From Acidimicrobiales bacterium AG-410-I20 (GTDB lineage: Bacteria; Actinomycetota; Acidimicrobiia; Acidimicrobiales; MedAcidi-G1): a DNA stretch of 64,000 nt. How positions within the stretch are numbered: the stretch's first letter is position 1; every line of letters starts with the position of its first letter. Shown one piece after another: positions 9,672 through 18,218 of the stretch. Where the stretch lies: assembly GCA_003215175.1 (NCBI GenBank), contig QCKS01000003.1:1-64000 (forward strand), given 5' to 3'. The notes below the pieces were generated by a model. It was not told the DNA's origin. It made no database searches and was given only the letters and a program-made list of their open reading frames with translations. The position numbers and the translations under genes are program-made.

Positions 9672-10901
9672 ATGGAGGTTCAATCAACATTCCCCCGACG
9701 CCTTACTAAGCAACTAATGGTCGGAGACGTTCCAGTTGGAGGCGGATCCCCAATCAGTGTGCAGTCGATGACAATCACAAAAACGGCGGATCATGAAGCG
9801 ACGCTTCAGCAAATTTACGATCTAGCTTTAGCTGGCGCTGACATTGTACGTTGCACTTGTAACGAACCGGAAGCAGCAGAAGGGCTAGCCCGGATCGTTC
9901 CTCGATCTCCCGTGCCAATAGTTGCGGACATCCATCACCAATACCGTATGGCATTAGCAGCTTTGGAAGCAGGTGTTGATTGCTTGCGTCTTAACCCTGG
10001 GAATATCCGCAAACCAGAACATATAAAAACGGTAGCCAGTGAAGCGAGAGATCGAGGGGTACCAATTCGCGTAGGCGTAAATGGAGGGTCACTTCACCCA
10101 GAACTTTATGAGAAGTATGGCAATGTCGTTACCCCAGAAGCCATGGTTGAATCTGCGCTGAATGAAATCGGATATTTCGCAGAAGTGGGCTTTGACTTAA
10201 TAAAGATATCAGTCAAGGCTTCCAGTGTTCCTCTCATGATCGATGCTTACCGGCAATTAGCTGAAGTTACAGAATACCCCTTGCATCTCGGGGTCACAGA
10301 GGCAGGACCGCTACCTGGCGGAGTAATCAAATCAACAGCAGGTATAGCAACGCTTTTAGCGGAAGGAATTGGAGACACAATTCGGTATTCGCTAACAGCA
10401 GATCCAGTTGAAGAAGCGAAAGCAGGTAGATATCTGCTTGAATCCCTTGGTTTGAGAGAGCGCAAGAATGTTGACCTGGTTGCTTGTCCTAGTTGCGGTA
10501 GAGCAGAAATTGATGTGGTGGCTGTAGCCGAAGAAGCTATGAGTGCATTTGCTGAGAGGGAAATTCCTCTTCAAGTGGCGGTTATGGGATGTGTTGTAAA
10601 CGGACCTGGGGAAGCACGCGATGCAGACTTAGGCATAGCAGCAGGAAATAAGAGAGGGCACTTGTTCATTAAGGGAAGAAATGCTTTAGTCGTACCAGAA
10701 GATGAAATGGTTGACACGTTAGTTGAATGGGCCGATTTTATTATGGAACATGGCACTGAAGCAGCTTTAGAACGTGTTGATGTTAAGAAAGCAGAACGTG
10801 AAGCCGCTCGTGACCGAGACCGCCTCTTGGAAGAACAAGGCGAAGATGCTAATGACTCAGTTTCTCGAATTGAGATGATTAAGCGTCATGTCGAGAACTA
10901 A
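9672..10901 (+). CDS. ispG: 4-hydroxy-3-methylbut-2-enyl diphosphate synthase
   Basis: IspG reduces MEcPP to HMBPP, the penultimate MEP-pathway step, using a [4Fe-4S] cluster. Cluster cysteines are visible as CPSC (272 and 275) and in MGCVVNGPGEA (Cys307, with the adjacent conserved Glu314). The N-terminal TIM-barrel segments are intact (VGGGSPISVQSMTITKTAD). A charged tail of about 40 residues after residue 370 exceeds the core family. It has its own likely promoter although dxr and rip1 lie directly upstream. Confidence 0.97.
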   Translation: MEVQSTFPRRLTKQLMVGDVPVGGGSPISVQSMTITKTADHEATLQQIYDLALAGADIVRCTCNEPEAAEGLARIVPRSPVPIVADIHHQYRMALAALEAGVDCLRLNPGNIRKPEHIKTVASEARDRGVPIRVGVNGGSLHPELYEKYGNVVTPEAMVESALNEIGYFAEVGFDLIKISVKASSVPLMIDAYRQLAEVTEYPLHLGVTEAGPLPGGVIKSTAGIATLLAEGIGDTIRYSLTADPVEEAKAGRYLLESLGLRERKNVDLVACPSCGRAEIDVVAVAEEAMSAFAEREIPLQVAVMGCVVNGPGEARDADLGIAAGNKRGHLFIKGRNALVVPEDEMVDTLVEWADFIMEHGTEAALERVDVKKAEREAARDRDRLLEEQGEDANDSVSRIEMIKRHVEN

Positions 10902-10989
10902 AGCCACGATAATCACGTAGGTTCGCCACTTCAGAACTTCTGCAAGTATGAATTTCAAACTGCAGACCGGTTAATACTCGGGTATGATT

Positions 10990-11016
10990 AAATATTGCAT
11001 GCATCGTGCAGTATTT
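10990..11016 (+). promoter_or_regulatory. 10-bp inverted repeat next to a TATGAT element upstream of rimP
   Basis: Arms 10990-10999 and 11007-11016 pair fully, with one G-T, around a 7-base loop. TATGAT at 10983-10988 directly precedes it and looks like a -10 box for the rimP-nusA-infB operon. If that promoter is used, transcription starts inside the repeat, so the repeat could act as a DNA operator. It could also be an RNA hairpin at the end of the ispG message. Confidence 0.35.
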
Positions 11017-11023
11017 GCGACGA

Positions 11024-11054
11024 GGCGTGGGCTTAGCCCACGCCTTTCGTTTTC
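11024..11054 (+). terminator. intrinsic terminator or attenuator upstream of rimP
   Basis: A perfect 9-bp stem GGCGTGGGC (11024-11032) pairs with GCCCACGCC (11036-11044) over a 3-base loop and is followed by TTTCGTTTTC. This has the form of a Rho-independent terminator. It may end the ispG transcript or, if transcription starts near 10995, act as an early attenuator of the rimP-nusA operon. Confidence 0.8.
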
Positions 11055-11104
11055 ACTGCGCGAGAATTGCTGAAGTTAAAAAGTAAGGAAAAGTTGGGAA
11101 GATC

Positions 11105-11626
11105 ATGAGTTTAGTTGAGCAAATTGAAACTTTAGTATCTCCTTTGTGTGAACGCTTAGAAGTGGAATTAGTTGATGTGGAATACACCGGAGGGGTAGTA
11201 CGCCTTACTGTTGATCGTCCAGATGGAATTGGAATGGACTACATTGCACCACTAACCCGTGAAGTTTCAAGGGCGCTTGACCATGCAGATCCAATAACTG
11301 GAACCTACACCCTTGAAATTAGTAGCCCAGGTTTGGAACGTTCACTGAAAAAACCAGAACATTTTTTACGGGCTGTCGGATCAAAAATTACTCTTAAAAC
11401 TCAACCTGGAACTGAGGGTGATCGGCGAGTTACTGGAGAGTTAGAAAGAGCTGATGATCAAGAAATTTCAGTTTTGGTTGAAGAAGGATCTCGAATTTTG
11501 AACTATGGCCAGATCTTAAAAGCTCGTACAGTATTTGATTGGTCAAAAAGTTTGAGTTCAGATGGACAAAAAAATGAGGCCTCAGTTGGTAGCAGCCTCC
11601 ATAGCGGAAGTAGAGCAGGACAATGA
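11105..11626 (+). CDS. rimP: ribosome maturation factor RimP
   Basis: RimP assists 30S assembly around S12. The N-terminal domain (about 1-80) has LEVELVDVEYTGGVVRLTVD and the motif EISSPGLERSLKKPEHF, and a small SH3-like C-terminal domain follows (about 85-145). The last 25 residues are polar and variable. It overlaps nusA by 4 bp (ATGA), the usual rimP-nusA coupling. A terminator-like hairpin lies about 60 bp upstream. Confidence 0.95.
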   Translation: MSLVEQIETLVSPLCERLEVELVDVEYTGGVVRLTVDRPDGIGMDYIAPLTREVSRALDHADPITGTYTLEISSPGLERSLKKPEHFLRAVGSKITLKTQPGTEGDRRVTGELERADDQEISVLVEEGSRILNYGQILKARTVFDWSKSLSSDGQKNEASVGSSLHSGSRAGQ

Positions 11627-12867
11627 GTATTGACATGAAAGAGGCTTTTCGAGCACTTGCCGATGATCGAGGTATCTCAATAGAGGCTTTATTAGGAGCG
11701 TTAGCAGATGCCTTGGAATCGGCATATCGCCGGATGCCTGGCGCAGAAGATTTTTCATGGGTCACAATTGACTTTGAAACTATGGACATTCGAGTTCTAG
11801 CTCAGGACATAGACGAAGAAGGAGAACCAGTCGGGCCAGAAAGAGACGTCACTCCAGAGAATTTCGGGAGGATAGCAGCACAGACTGCCCGACAAGTAAT
11901 GAGCCAGCGCATTCGAGAAGCTGAGCGTGATCTGAAATATGAAGAGTATGCAGGCCGTGAAGGAGACATTGTTACAGGGATTATTCAACAAAGCGACGCA
12001 CGTTATACCCTTCTTGATCTCGGACGGGTAGAGGCTCTTTTACCACAAGCTGAGCAAGTTCCCTATGAACGACCAGAAGCAAATGCACGTCTAAAGGCGT
12101 ACATAGTTGAAGTAAGAAAAACTGCAAAGGGCCCACAGATTGTAGTAAGTCGAACTCATCCCGGTTTAATTAAACGCCTATTTGAACTAGAAGTTCCTGA
12201 GATTGCAGACGGGGTAGTAGAAATTAAATCATGTGCTCGGGAACCAGGCCATCGGACAAAAATTGCTGTGGGATCCAATGATCCGCAAGTGGATCCAGTT
12301 GGTGCATGTGTGGGAGCGAGGGGTGCTCGTGTGCGCATGGTGGTTAATGAACTTCGCGGTGAAAAGATTGACATAGTCCCTTACTCTGAAGATCCAAAAG
12401 ATTTTGTGATGAAAGCGCTTTCACCAGCAAAAGTAAATGAAGTCATTGTTGACGAAGAGGCGGGATCTGCCGTTGTTATAGTGCCTGATTATCAACTTTC
12501 TTTGGCTATTGGCAAGGAAGGTCAGAATGCTCGACTTGCAGCCAGAATGACTGGCTGGAGAATAGATATCAAGAGTGAAACTCAAGTAGCAGAAGAAGCG
12601 GCATATGACGAAGTGGATTGGGCCGAAGGTGAATGGATTGTTGATGAAGAAACTGGAGAACAGGTTTGGAAACCAGCAGAGGGTGGACCAGAGATCTCCT
12701 TAGATGAATGGAATGAAGGCTCAGTTACTGAAGAAGAAATCTCAGATCAAGAGGATGTTGTTGAAGATGCATTGTCTTCTGAAGATTCTGGATCTTTAGA
12801 AGAGGCAGTCGAAGAAGAGGCAGTCGAAGAAGAGGCAGTCGAAGAAGAAGCCGAAGAGCAAAACTGA
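11623..12867 (+). CDS. nusA: transcription termination/antitermination factor NusA
   Basis: NusA binds RNA polymerase and nascent RNA. Domain order is an N-terminal polymerase-binding domain (1-130), S1 (about 110-190, GDIVTGIIQQ..ALLPQAEQVP), then two KH domains (CVGARGARVRMVVNELRGEK and LAIGKEGQNARLAARMTGW). The last 65 residues are acidic, with three exact 15-bp repeats coding Glu/Ala/Val pentapeptides. No ylxR gene follows; infB comes next after 136 bp. Confidence 0.96.
   Translation: MSIDMKEAFRALADDRGISIEALLGALADALESAYRRMPGAEDFSWVTIDFETMDIRVLAQDIDEEGEPVGPERDVTPENFGRIAAQTARQVMSQRIREAERDLKYEEYAGREGDIVTGIIQQSDARYTLLDLGRVEALLPQAEQVPYERPEANARLKAYIVEVRKTAKGPQIVVSRTHPGLIKRLFELEVPEIADGVVEIKSCAREPGHRTKIAVGSNDPQVDPVGACVGARGARVRMVVNELRGEKIDIVPYSEDPKDFVMKALSPAKVNEVIVDEEAGSAVVIVPDYQLSLAIGKEGQNARLAARMTGWRIDIKSETQVAEEAAYDEVDWAEGEWIVDEETGEQVWKPAEGGPEISLDEWNEGSVTEEEISDQEDVVEDALSSEDSGSLEEAVEEEAVEEEAVEEEAEEQN
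12799..12843 (+). repeat. three exact 15-bp tandem repeats at the nusA 3' end
   Basis: The unit gaagaggcagtcgaa repeats three times in frame and then degenerates. It encodes acidic EEAVE repeats in the NusA tail. Exact nucleotide identity suggests recent slippage. Confidence 0.85.
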
Positions 12868-12992
12868 TTCTTATTTTTAAAGTCTTCTAAATCCCAGTCA
12901 ATAATTGATGAAGAATCCTGAAAAACGGGTTATAAGGCATGGTTTCCGATAGTGTCAGTTCGTGGCTATTTAGGCCATTTGAGCGAAAGATT

Positions 12993-12998
12993 TATATT
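12993..12998 (+). promoter_or_regulatory. -10 element of a possible leaderless promoter for infB
   Basis: TATATT is followed by 5 nt and the infB GTG. The gap to nusA (136 bp) and the absence of a strong ribosome binding site fit an extra promoter here. Confidence 0.35.
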
Positions 12999-13003
12999 AA
13001 GAA

Positions 13004-15646
13004 GTGGCAAACAATATTCGTGTTTATGAGTTAGCGCGAGAGTTAGGAATGACTAATGCGCAGGTCATTGAACTTTGCGGGACTTTAGGAATAGGGGTAA
13101 AAGGGCATTCCTCAGGAATGCCTGAGCCTCAGGCTGACCGAGTGCGCCGCAAAGCTGAACGCGAGGGTTTAGTAAACGAAGTCAAGGAAGAGAAACCTGC
13201 AGCTAAAAAACCTGCAGCTAAAAAACCTGCAGCTAAAAAACCTGCAGCTAAAGAACCTGCAGCTAAAGAACCTGCAGCTAAAGAACCTGCAGCTAAAGAA
13301 CCTGCAGCTAAAGAATCAACTGCGAAAAAAGTTGAAGATACAGAAGAAGCATCAACTAAGGAAAGTTCACAAGAAACAAGTGAGCAAAAGAGCAAATCAG
13401 AAAAAACTGAACGACCCGTTCAAAAAATAGAAGAAAAAGAAGAAAAGCCTTCTCAACCAGCGGACACTGGCACAAAAAACACAACTCCACCGCGTTCTTC
13501 AACAGGTAAGCCAATACCTCCTCCACCAACTTCTAGATCAGGTAAACCCATTCCTCCACCACCCGGCCAAGGAGGACGACGTCAACCCCCACCTGCTGGA
13601 GGACCTTCAGGAAGACGAAATACGCCTCCACCAACCGCTACACCACGGAGACCAGCACCAAGTGGAGGACCTCGAGAGTCAGTTCCAGGCGCGGGAGTGC
13701 GACCTGATATGGGCCCGGGGGGGCCACAAAACACTGGCAAACCGGGTGGCGGTCCAGGTGGCGGTAGACGCCCACCACGCGGTAAAAAACGACGTCGTAG
13801 AGTTCAAGAAGAACTTGAGCCGCTAGACGCACCAAACTACACACCAGAAGACGCTGCGGTTCCTGAAGGAGAAGTTCTGATCGAAAGGCCTACAACTGCT
13901 CAAGAGTTAGGCCCAAAACTCAATCGGACAGCTGCAGATGTAGTCAGATTCTTGATGCAGCAAGGTGAAATGGTTACCGCAACACAATCTCTTTCAGACG
14001 ACATGATTGAGTTATTCGCTGTAGAAATCGGCGCAGAAATACGTCTTGTGGATTTAGGAGAAGAGCAGGAAGTTGAATTATTGAAACTTCTTGAAGTCTC
14101 TGAAGACCAAGAAGATTCTGAAGCTCCAATCCGACCACCAATTATTACGGTGATGGGTCACGTTGACCACGGAAAAACTAAACTTCTTGACCAGATAAGA
14201 AAAACAAACGTTGCAGACGGTGAGACAGGTGGAATAACTCAGCATATTGGGGCATACCAAGTTGAACTAGATGGCCATCCTCTTACCTTTATCGACACTC
14301 CTGGACACGAAGCTTTCACCGAGATGCGTGCTCGGGGAGCAGATGCAACCGACATCGTTGTGTTAGTCGTAGCAGCAGATGATGGAGTTATGCCACAGAC
14401 AGCAGAAGCTATAAGCCACGCAAAAGCAGCTGAAGTTCCCATAGTTGTGGCAATCAATAAAATTGATCGCGAAAATGCTGATGTGCAAAGAACAATGACG
14501 CAAATCGCCGAGAATGAACTTGTCCCTGAAGCATGGGGAGGAGACACGGTAACTGTTGAGATTTCAGCTTTACAGGACCTAGGAATTGACGACCTCTTAG
14601 AAAACCTGAAAGTACTTGCTGAAGTGGAAGATCTTCGAGCAAGCTCAGAAGGACGAGCCCAAGGTGTAGTCCTTGAATCTAACCTCGATATTGGTCGCGG
14701 ACCAGTCGCTACAATACTTGTCCAACGAGGAACACTAAACATAGGTGATCCACTTGTCGCCGGTGCAGCTTGGGGCAAAGTCCGAGCCATGGTTAATGAT
14801 TTAGGAGAACAAGTTCAAGAGGCAGGGCCTTCGACTCCTGTTCAAGTTTTGGGACTATCTGATGTAGCGGATGCTGGAGAAGGTTTCGTAGTTGCTCCAA
14901 ATGAAAGAATTGCTGGTCGTGTAGCAGAAAGCCGAGAACATTGGAAGCGTCAAACGACTATGAGTCGGGATTCTCATGCTCTCTCTGGTGGAGCCCGTCT
15001 TGAAGACATCTTTGAACAAATTCAGCGCGGAGAAGCAGCAAATCTGAACCTAATTGTCAAAGCGGATGTAAATGGGTCACTTGAAGCGGTAGTGGAGAGT
15101 CTCCGAAAGTTAGAGAGAGAGGAAGTGCGCTTGTCTTTCGTCCATCGTGGTGTTGGTGGGATAACTAAGAATGATATTCAGCTCGCAGCGGCAACAAACG
15201 CAACAATTATAGGTTTCAATGTACGACCCGAAAGAATAGCCAGAGAATTTGCCGTAACAGAACAAGTAGAAATCAGAACATACGAAATCATCTACAAATT
15301 AATTGAAGATATCGAAGCAGCAATGGTAGGAATGCTGACTCCAGAGTTTGAAGAAATCGTCACTGGAGACGCAGAAGTAAGAGAAATCTTCTCAATACCT
15401 CGAATAGGACGTGTAGCAGGTTGTTATGTACAGAATGGACTTATTTCCCGAGGGTCCAAAGTTCGCTTCCTTCGCGATGGGTCAATTATTTGGAAAGGTG
15501 AAATAAGTTCTCTCCGCCGATTCAAAGAAGATGTAGCAGAAGTTCAAACAGGATTCGAATGTGGTATTGGGCTTTCAGACTTCCAAGACCTCAAACAAGG
15601 GGATGTTATTGAAACCTACGACGAACGAGAAATCCCTCGAACGTAA
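13004..15646 (+). CDS. infB: translation initiation factor IF-2
   Basis: IF-2 is the GTPase that places fMet-tRNA on the 30S subunit. The N-terminal IF2_N helix domain (IRVYELARELGMTNAQVIEL) is followed by a 250-residue low-complexity linker: eight PAAKK/PAAKE repeats and then Pro/Gly/Arg-rich sequence. A second IF2_N region precedes the G domain, which has G1 GHVDHGKT (385-392), G3 DTPGHE and G4 NKID. Domains II, III and IV follow. Length 880 is typical for Actinobacteria. rbfA and truB follow directly. The GTG start is supported by the conserved MANNIRVYELA beginning. Confidence 0.97.
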   Translation: MANNIRVYELARELGMTNAQVIELCGTLGIGVKGHSSGMPEPQADRVRRKAEREGLVNEVKEEKPAAKKPAAKKPAAKKPAAKEPAAKEPAAKEPAAKEPAAKESTAKKVEDTEEASTKESSQETSEQKSKSEKTERPVQKIEEKEEKPSQPADTGTKNTTPPRSSTGKPIPPPPTSRSGKPIPPPPGQGGRRQPPPAGGPSGRRNTPPPTATPRRPAPSGGPRESVPGAGVRPDMGPGGPQNTGKPGGGPGGGRRPPRGKKRRRRVQEELEPLDAPNYTPEDAAVPEGEVLIERPTTAQELGPKLNRTAADVVRFLMQQGEMVTATQSLSDDMIELFAVEIGAEIRLVDLGEEQEVELLKLLEVSEDQEDSEAPIRPPIITVMGHVDHGKTKLLDQIRKTNVADGETGGITQHIGAYQVELDGHPLTFIDTPGHEAFTEMRARGADATDIVVLVVAADDGVMPQTAEAISHAKAAEVPIVVAINKIDRENADVQRTMTQIAENELVPEAWGGDTVTVEISALQDLGIDDLLENLKVLAEVEDLRASSEGRAQGVVLESNLDIGRGPVATILVQRGTLNIGDPLVAGAAWGKVRAMVNDLGEQVQEAGPSTPVQVLGLSDVADAGEGFVVAPNERIAGRVAESREHWKRQTTMSRDSHALSGGARLEDIFEQIQRGEAANLNLIVKADVNGSLEAVVESLRKLEREEVRLSFVHRGVGGITKNDIQLAAATNATIIGFNVRPERIAREFAVTEQVEIRTYEIIYKLIEDIEAAMVGMLTPEFEEIVTGDAEVREIFSIPRIGRVAGCYVQNGLISRGSKVRFLRDGSIIWKGEISSLRRFKEDVAEVQTGFECGIGLSDFQDLKQGDVIETYDEREIPRT
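13196..13315 (+). repeat. eight 15-bp tandem repeats in infB
   Basis: The unit cctgcagctaaaRaa occurs eight times without interruption, three copies coding PAAKK and five coding PAAKE. It lies in the flexible IF-2 linker, where copy number can drift without loss of function. Confidence 0.9.
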
Positions 15647-15649
15647 ATC

Positions 15650-16027
15650 ATGGCACGGCATCCGCAACGCCATAATAAACCAAATCGAAGGTTTGATAGG
15701 TCGGACCGAGTCAACGTTCTATTAACACGAATTCTGGCCGAAGAGATAGAACTGATTGATGATGATCGATTAGATCTTGCGTCAATAACCGGAGTTGAGT
15801 CAGACCGTGATCTGACTAAGGCAAAGGTGTATATAACTGGGATTGTTGATGACGAAACCCTTTTAGAGTCCTTTAACGACCACAGAAACCGATTGCAACA
15901 GGCAATTGGCAACCGCTCGCGTCTCAGAAGGGTGCCACAACTGAATTTTCTTATTGACGAAACCGGAAAATCTGCGGAACGTATAGAGAAAATACTTCGT
16001 GATTTAGAGATTCCTTCTGATGAATGA
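15650..16027 (+). CDS. rbfA: 30S ribosome-binding factor RbfA
   Basis: RbfA acts in late 16S rRNA maturation in the cold-shock range. The 125-residue product shows the KH-like family pattern: RVNVLLTRILAEEIELIDD near the N-terminus, VESDRDLTKAKVYIT in the centre and RRVPQLNFLIDE toward the end. It begins 3 bp after infB and overlaps truB by 8 bp, so infB-rbfA-truB is one translational unit. Confidence 0.95.
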   Translation: MARHPQRHNKPNRRFDRSDRVNVLLTRILAEEIELIDDDRLDLASITGVESDRDLTKAKVYITGIVDDETLLESFNDHRNRLQQAIGNRSRLRRVPQLNFLIDETGKSAERIEKILRDLEIPSDE

Positions 16028-16901
16028 AATCAAGCCAGAACCAAATGGTATTTCCATTATTGATAAGCCTTCAGGGTGGACAAGCCATGATGTGGTGGCT
16101 AAATGCCGAGGTTTGTTTGGCACCAAAAAAGTGGGACATTCAGGAACCCTCGACCCTGACGCAACTGGAGTTTTAGTTCTTGGAGTGGGACGGAGCACTC
16201 GCATACTTCGCTATTTGACAAGTCTCCCTAAACATTATGTGGGACATATTGTTCTAGGGGTTGAAACCACAACTCTTGACGCGTCCGGTGAGGTTACCGC
16301 AACTCACATTATGGATTCAGTAAAACTTGATGATGTGAGAAAAGTAGCCTTGAAATTGACCGGAGAGATTGACCAGATACCTCCAATGGTTTCAGCTCTT
16401 AAAGTCGGCGGCCGACGACTTTATGAAATCGCTAGAGAAGGAGGAGAGATAGAGCGTCAGTCTCGTAAGGTAACTGTCCAACAGTTTGATATTGATCCGA
16501 CAGATGACCCTCTAACTTTCAAATGCGAGGTCAAATGTTCTAGTGGAACTTATATACGTTCTTTAGCGGCAGATATTGGGGACCTTTTAGGCGGTGGCGC
16601 CCACTTAAAAAGTTTACGTAGGCTTGCTATCGGTTCATTTACAGTCCAAGAAGCCAAATCTATTGAAGAACCTGTTCTGCTTCCCCCCTCGGAAGGGCTC
16701 CGAGACTTCAACAAAGTAAGAGTTTCTGAAGAAGTAGCTGTCGATGTCAGTTATGGAAGAATTCTTGATCGTGAACGTTTGGGAGCAGATAACGGTAATG
16801 GCCCCTGGGCGGTATTAAATCACGATGGAGATCTTTTAGCTATTTATGAGCCACATAAAGGCCGGGTAAAACCGTCGGTTGTGTTAATAGAGGCTAAGTG
16901 A
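16020..16901 (+). CDS. truB: tRNA pseudouridine-55 synthase
   Basis: TruB makes the universal pseudouridine in the T-arm of tRNA. The catalytic motif HSGTLDPDATGVLVLG is present with Asp45 as nucleophile. IDKPSGWTSHDVV, the downstream KVGGRRLYEIAREG and the SSGTYIRSLAADIG segment are also family hallmarks. Length 293 is normal. It overlaps rbfA at its start and ribF at its end by a few bases. Confidence 0.97.
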   Translation: MNEIKPEPNGISIIDKPSGWTSHDVVAKCRGLFGTKKVGHSGTLDPDATGVLVLGVGRSTRILRYLTSLPKHYVGHIVLGVETTTLDASGEVTATHIMDSVKLDDVRKVALKLTGEIDQIPPMVSALKVGGRRLYEIAREGGEIERQSRKVTVQQFDIDPTDDPLTFKCEVKCSSGTYIRSLAADIGDLLGGGAHLKSLRRLAIGSFTVQEAKSIEEPVLLPPSEGLRDFNKVRVSEEVAVDVSYGRILDRERLGADNGNGPWAVLNHDGDLLAIYEPHKGRVKPSVVLIEAK

Positions 16902-17872
16902 CCGGTAGCCTCCACCAAGTGGAAGTACATCGACAAATTGTTCCAGCAAAACAAGAAGACCAAAGAACTGTATTAACTATTGGGGCTTATGACGGAGTGC
17001 ATAAAGGTCACCGCAGTGTTATATCAGAGGTATGTCGATTGGCAAGTGAACAAGATTTACGGTCCGCAGTAGTTACTTTTGACCGTCATCCTGCATCTGT
17101 AGTTCGACCAGAATCTGCGCCGTTATTATTAACCGACCTTGACCAAAAACTTGAGCAACTCGCTACCACCGGAATAGACCTCACTTTGGTGGTTCCTTTC
17201 GATCAGAGTAGAGCCAAAGAAACCGCAGAAGAGTTCATCGAAGAAGTTCTGGTTAATTGCTTGAAAGTAAAGCACGTCGTTGTAGGAGAAGACTTTCATT
17301 TCGGGCATCAGCGCCTAGGGAACGTGGCACTTTTACAAGAAGCGGGCAAGGAACATGATTTCACTGTTATCGGAATGGACTTAGTAGGCCTAAATGGCGA
17401 ACCAGTCCGTGATCATAAGCAGGTGTCTTCAACCTTCATACGCCAAGCATTAGGTGAAGGAGAATTAAAGAAGGCCAATGACATGCTGGGAAGAGACTAT
17501 GAAGTTTCAGGGGTAGTTACTGCTGGAGATGGGCGAGGAAAAGAATTGGGATTCCCAACAGCAAATGTTCGAATCAACAGCTCAATATTGCTTCCGGCAG
17601 ACGGGGTATATGCAGGATGGTTAGAACTATCAGATAAATCTAGCCACCCAACAGCAATATCGTTAGGAACTCGGCCACACTTCTATGAAGACGGAGATCT
17701 CTTATTAGAAGCTCATGTGCTTGATTTCAATAGAGACCTATATGGAGAACAAGTCAGAGTGCGTTTTACTGAACGCTTACGTTCACAAAAGAAGTTTGAC
17801 AATCTTGAAGCACTATTAGCTCAATTAAATACAGATGTGCAGACAACAAAACAAATTATGGCTTCAAAATAA
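16898..17872 (+). CDS. ribF: bifunctional riboflavin kinase / FAD synthetase
   Basis: RibF phosphorylates riboflavin to FMN and adenylates FMN to FAD. The N-terminal nucleotidyltransferase domain shows GAYDGVHKGHRSVI and VVGEDFHFGHQRLGN, and the C-terminal kinase domain begins around residue 185 with GRDYEVSGVVTAGDGRGKEL followed by GFPTANV. Length 324 is normal. It overlaps truB by 4 bp, as usual, and is followed by the FMN riboswitch controlling the synthesis genes, so supply and use of riboflavin sit side by side. Confidence 0.96.
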   Translation: MTGSLHQVEVHRQIVPAKQEDQRTVLTIGAYDGVHKGHRSVISEVCRLASEQDLRSAVVTFDRHPASVVRPESAPLLLTDLDQKLEQLATTGIDLTLVVPFDQSRAKETAEEFIEEVLVNCLKVKHVVVGEDFHFGHQRLGNVALLQEAGKEHDFTVIGMDLVGLNGEPVRDHKQVSSTFIRQALGEGELKKANDMLGRDYEVSGVVTAGDGRGKELGFPTANVRINSSILLPADGVYAGWLELSDKSSHPTAISLGTRPHFYEDGDLLLEAHVLDFNRDLYGEQVRVRFTERLRSQKKFDNLEALLAQLNTDVQTTKQIMASK

Positions 17873-17972
17873 AATCTGAAATCAATACAAAGCCTTCAAT
17901 TTATGGAACTATGACGCCTTCTCTTTTATGCCCGGTAAGGTAAAAGCCTGAATTTCTTTTGAGAATCAGAAG

Positions 17973-18116
17973 TACATAGTCCTCGGGGTTGGGTGAAAAT
18001 CCCTACCGGCGGTGACCTGTTAATAACAGCAGCCCGCGACCCTTGTGAAAATTGATCAAGGTTGATCAGGTGAAATTCCTGAGCCGACGGTAAGAGTCCG
18101 GATGGGAGAGGATGTA
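17973..18116 (+). promoter_or_regulatory. FMN riboswitch (RFN element)
   Basis: The aptamer core matches the RFN consensus: GGGTGAAAATCCCTACCGG and CGGTGA early, AGCCCGCGA in the middle, then GGTGAAATTCCTGAGCCGAC, GGTAAGAGTCCGGATGGGAG. P1 pairs 17973-17977 and 17980-17984 with 18108-18116. The only downstream operon is ribE-ribBA-ribH, so FMN is expected to repress it. The 102 bases from the aptamer to the ribE ATG hold alternative stems, one of which (18183-18187 with 18207-18211) covers the ribosome binding site. This suggests translational control. Confidence 0.95.
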
Positions 18117-18218
18117 AGACTGGAAACAGATTTGGCGTATCAAAGTACGCCTCATTGCGTATTCAGTCTGCATTTGAACGCAGCCTCGGAGACCACAATA
18201 GTTGGAGAGGCAATAAAA

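Noticed and set aside
13196-13315. CRISPR-like array
   Set aside because: The 15-bp repeats are contiguous without spacers and lie in frame inside infB.
18102-18218. An upstream start that would extend riboflavin synthase by 39 residues
   Set aside because: It begins inside the FMN riboswitch, and the family N-terminus MFTGIIEELG with a good ribosome binding site starts at 18219.
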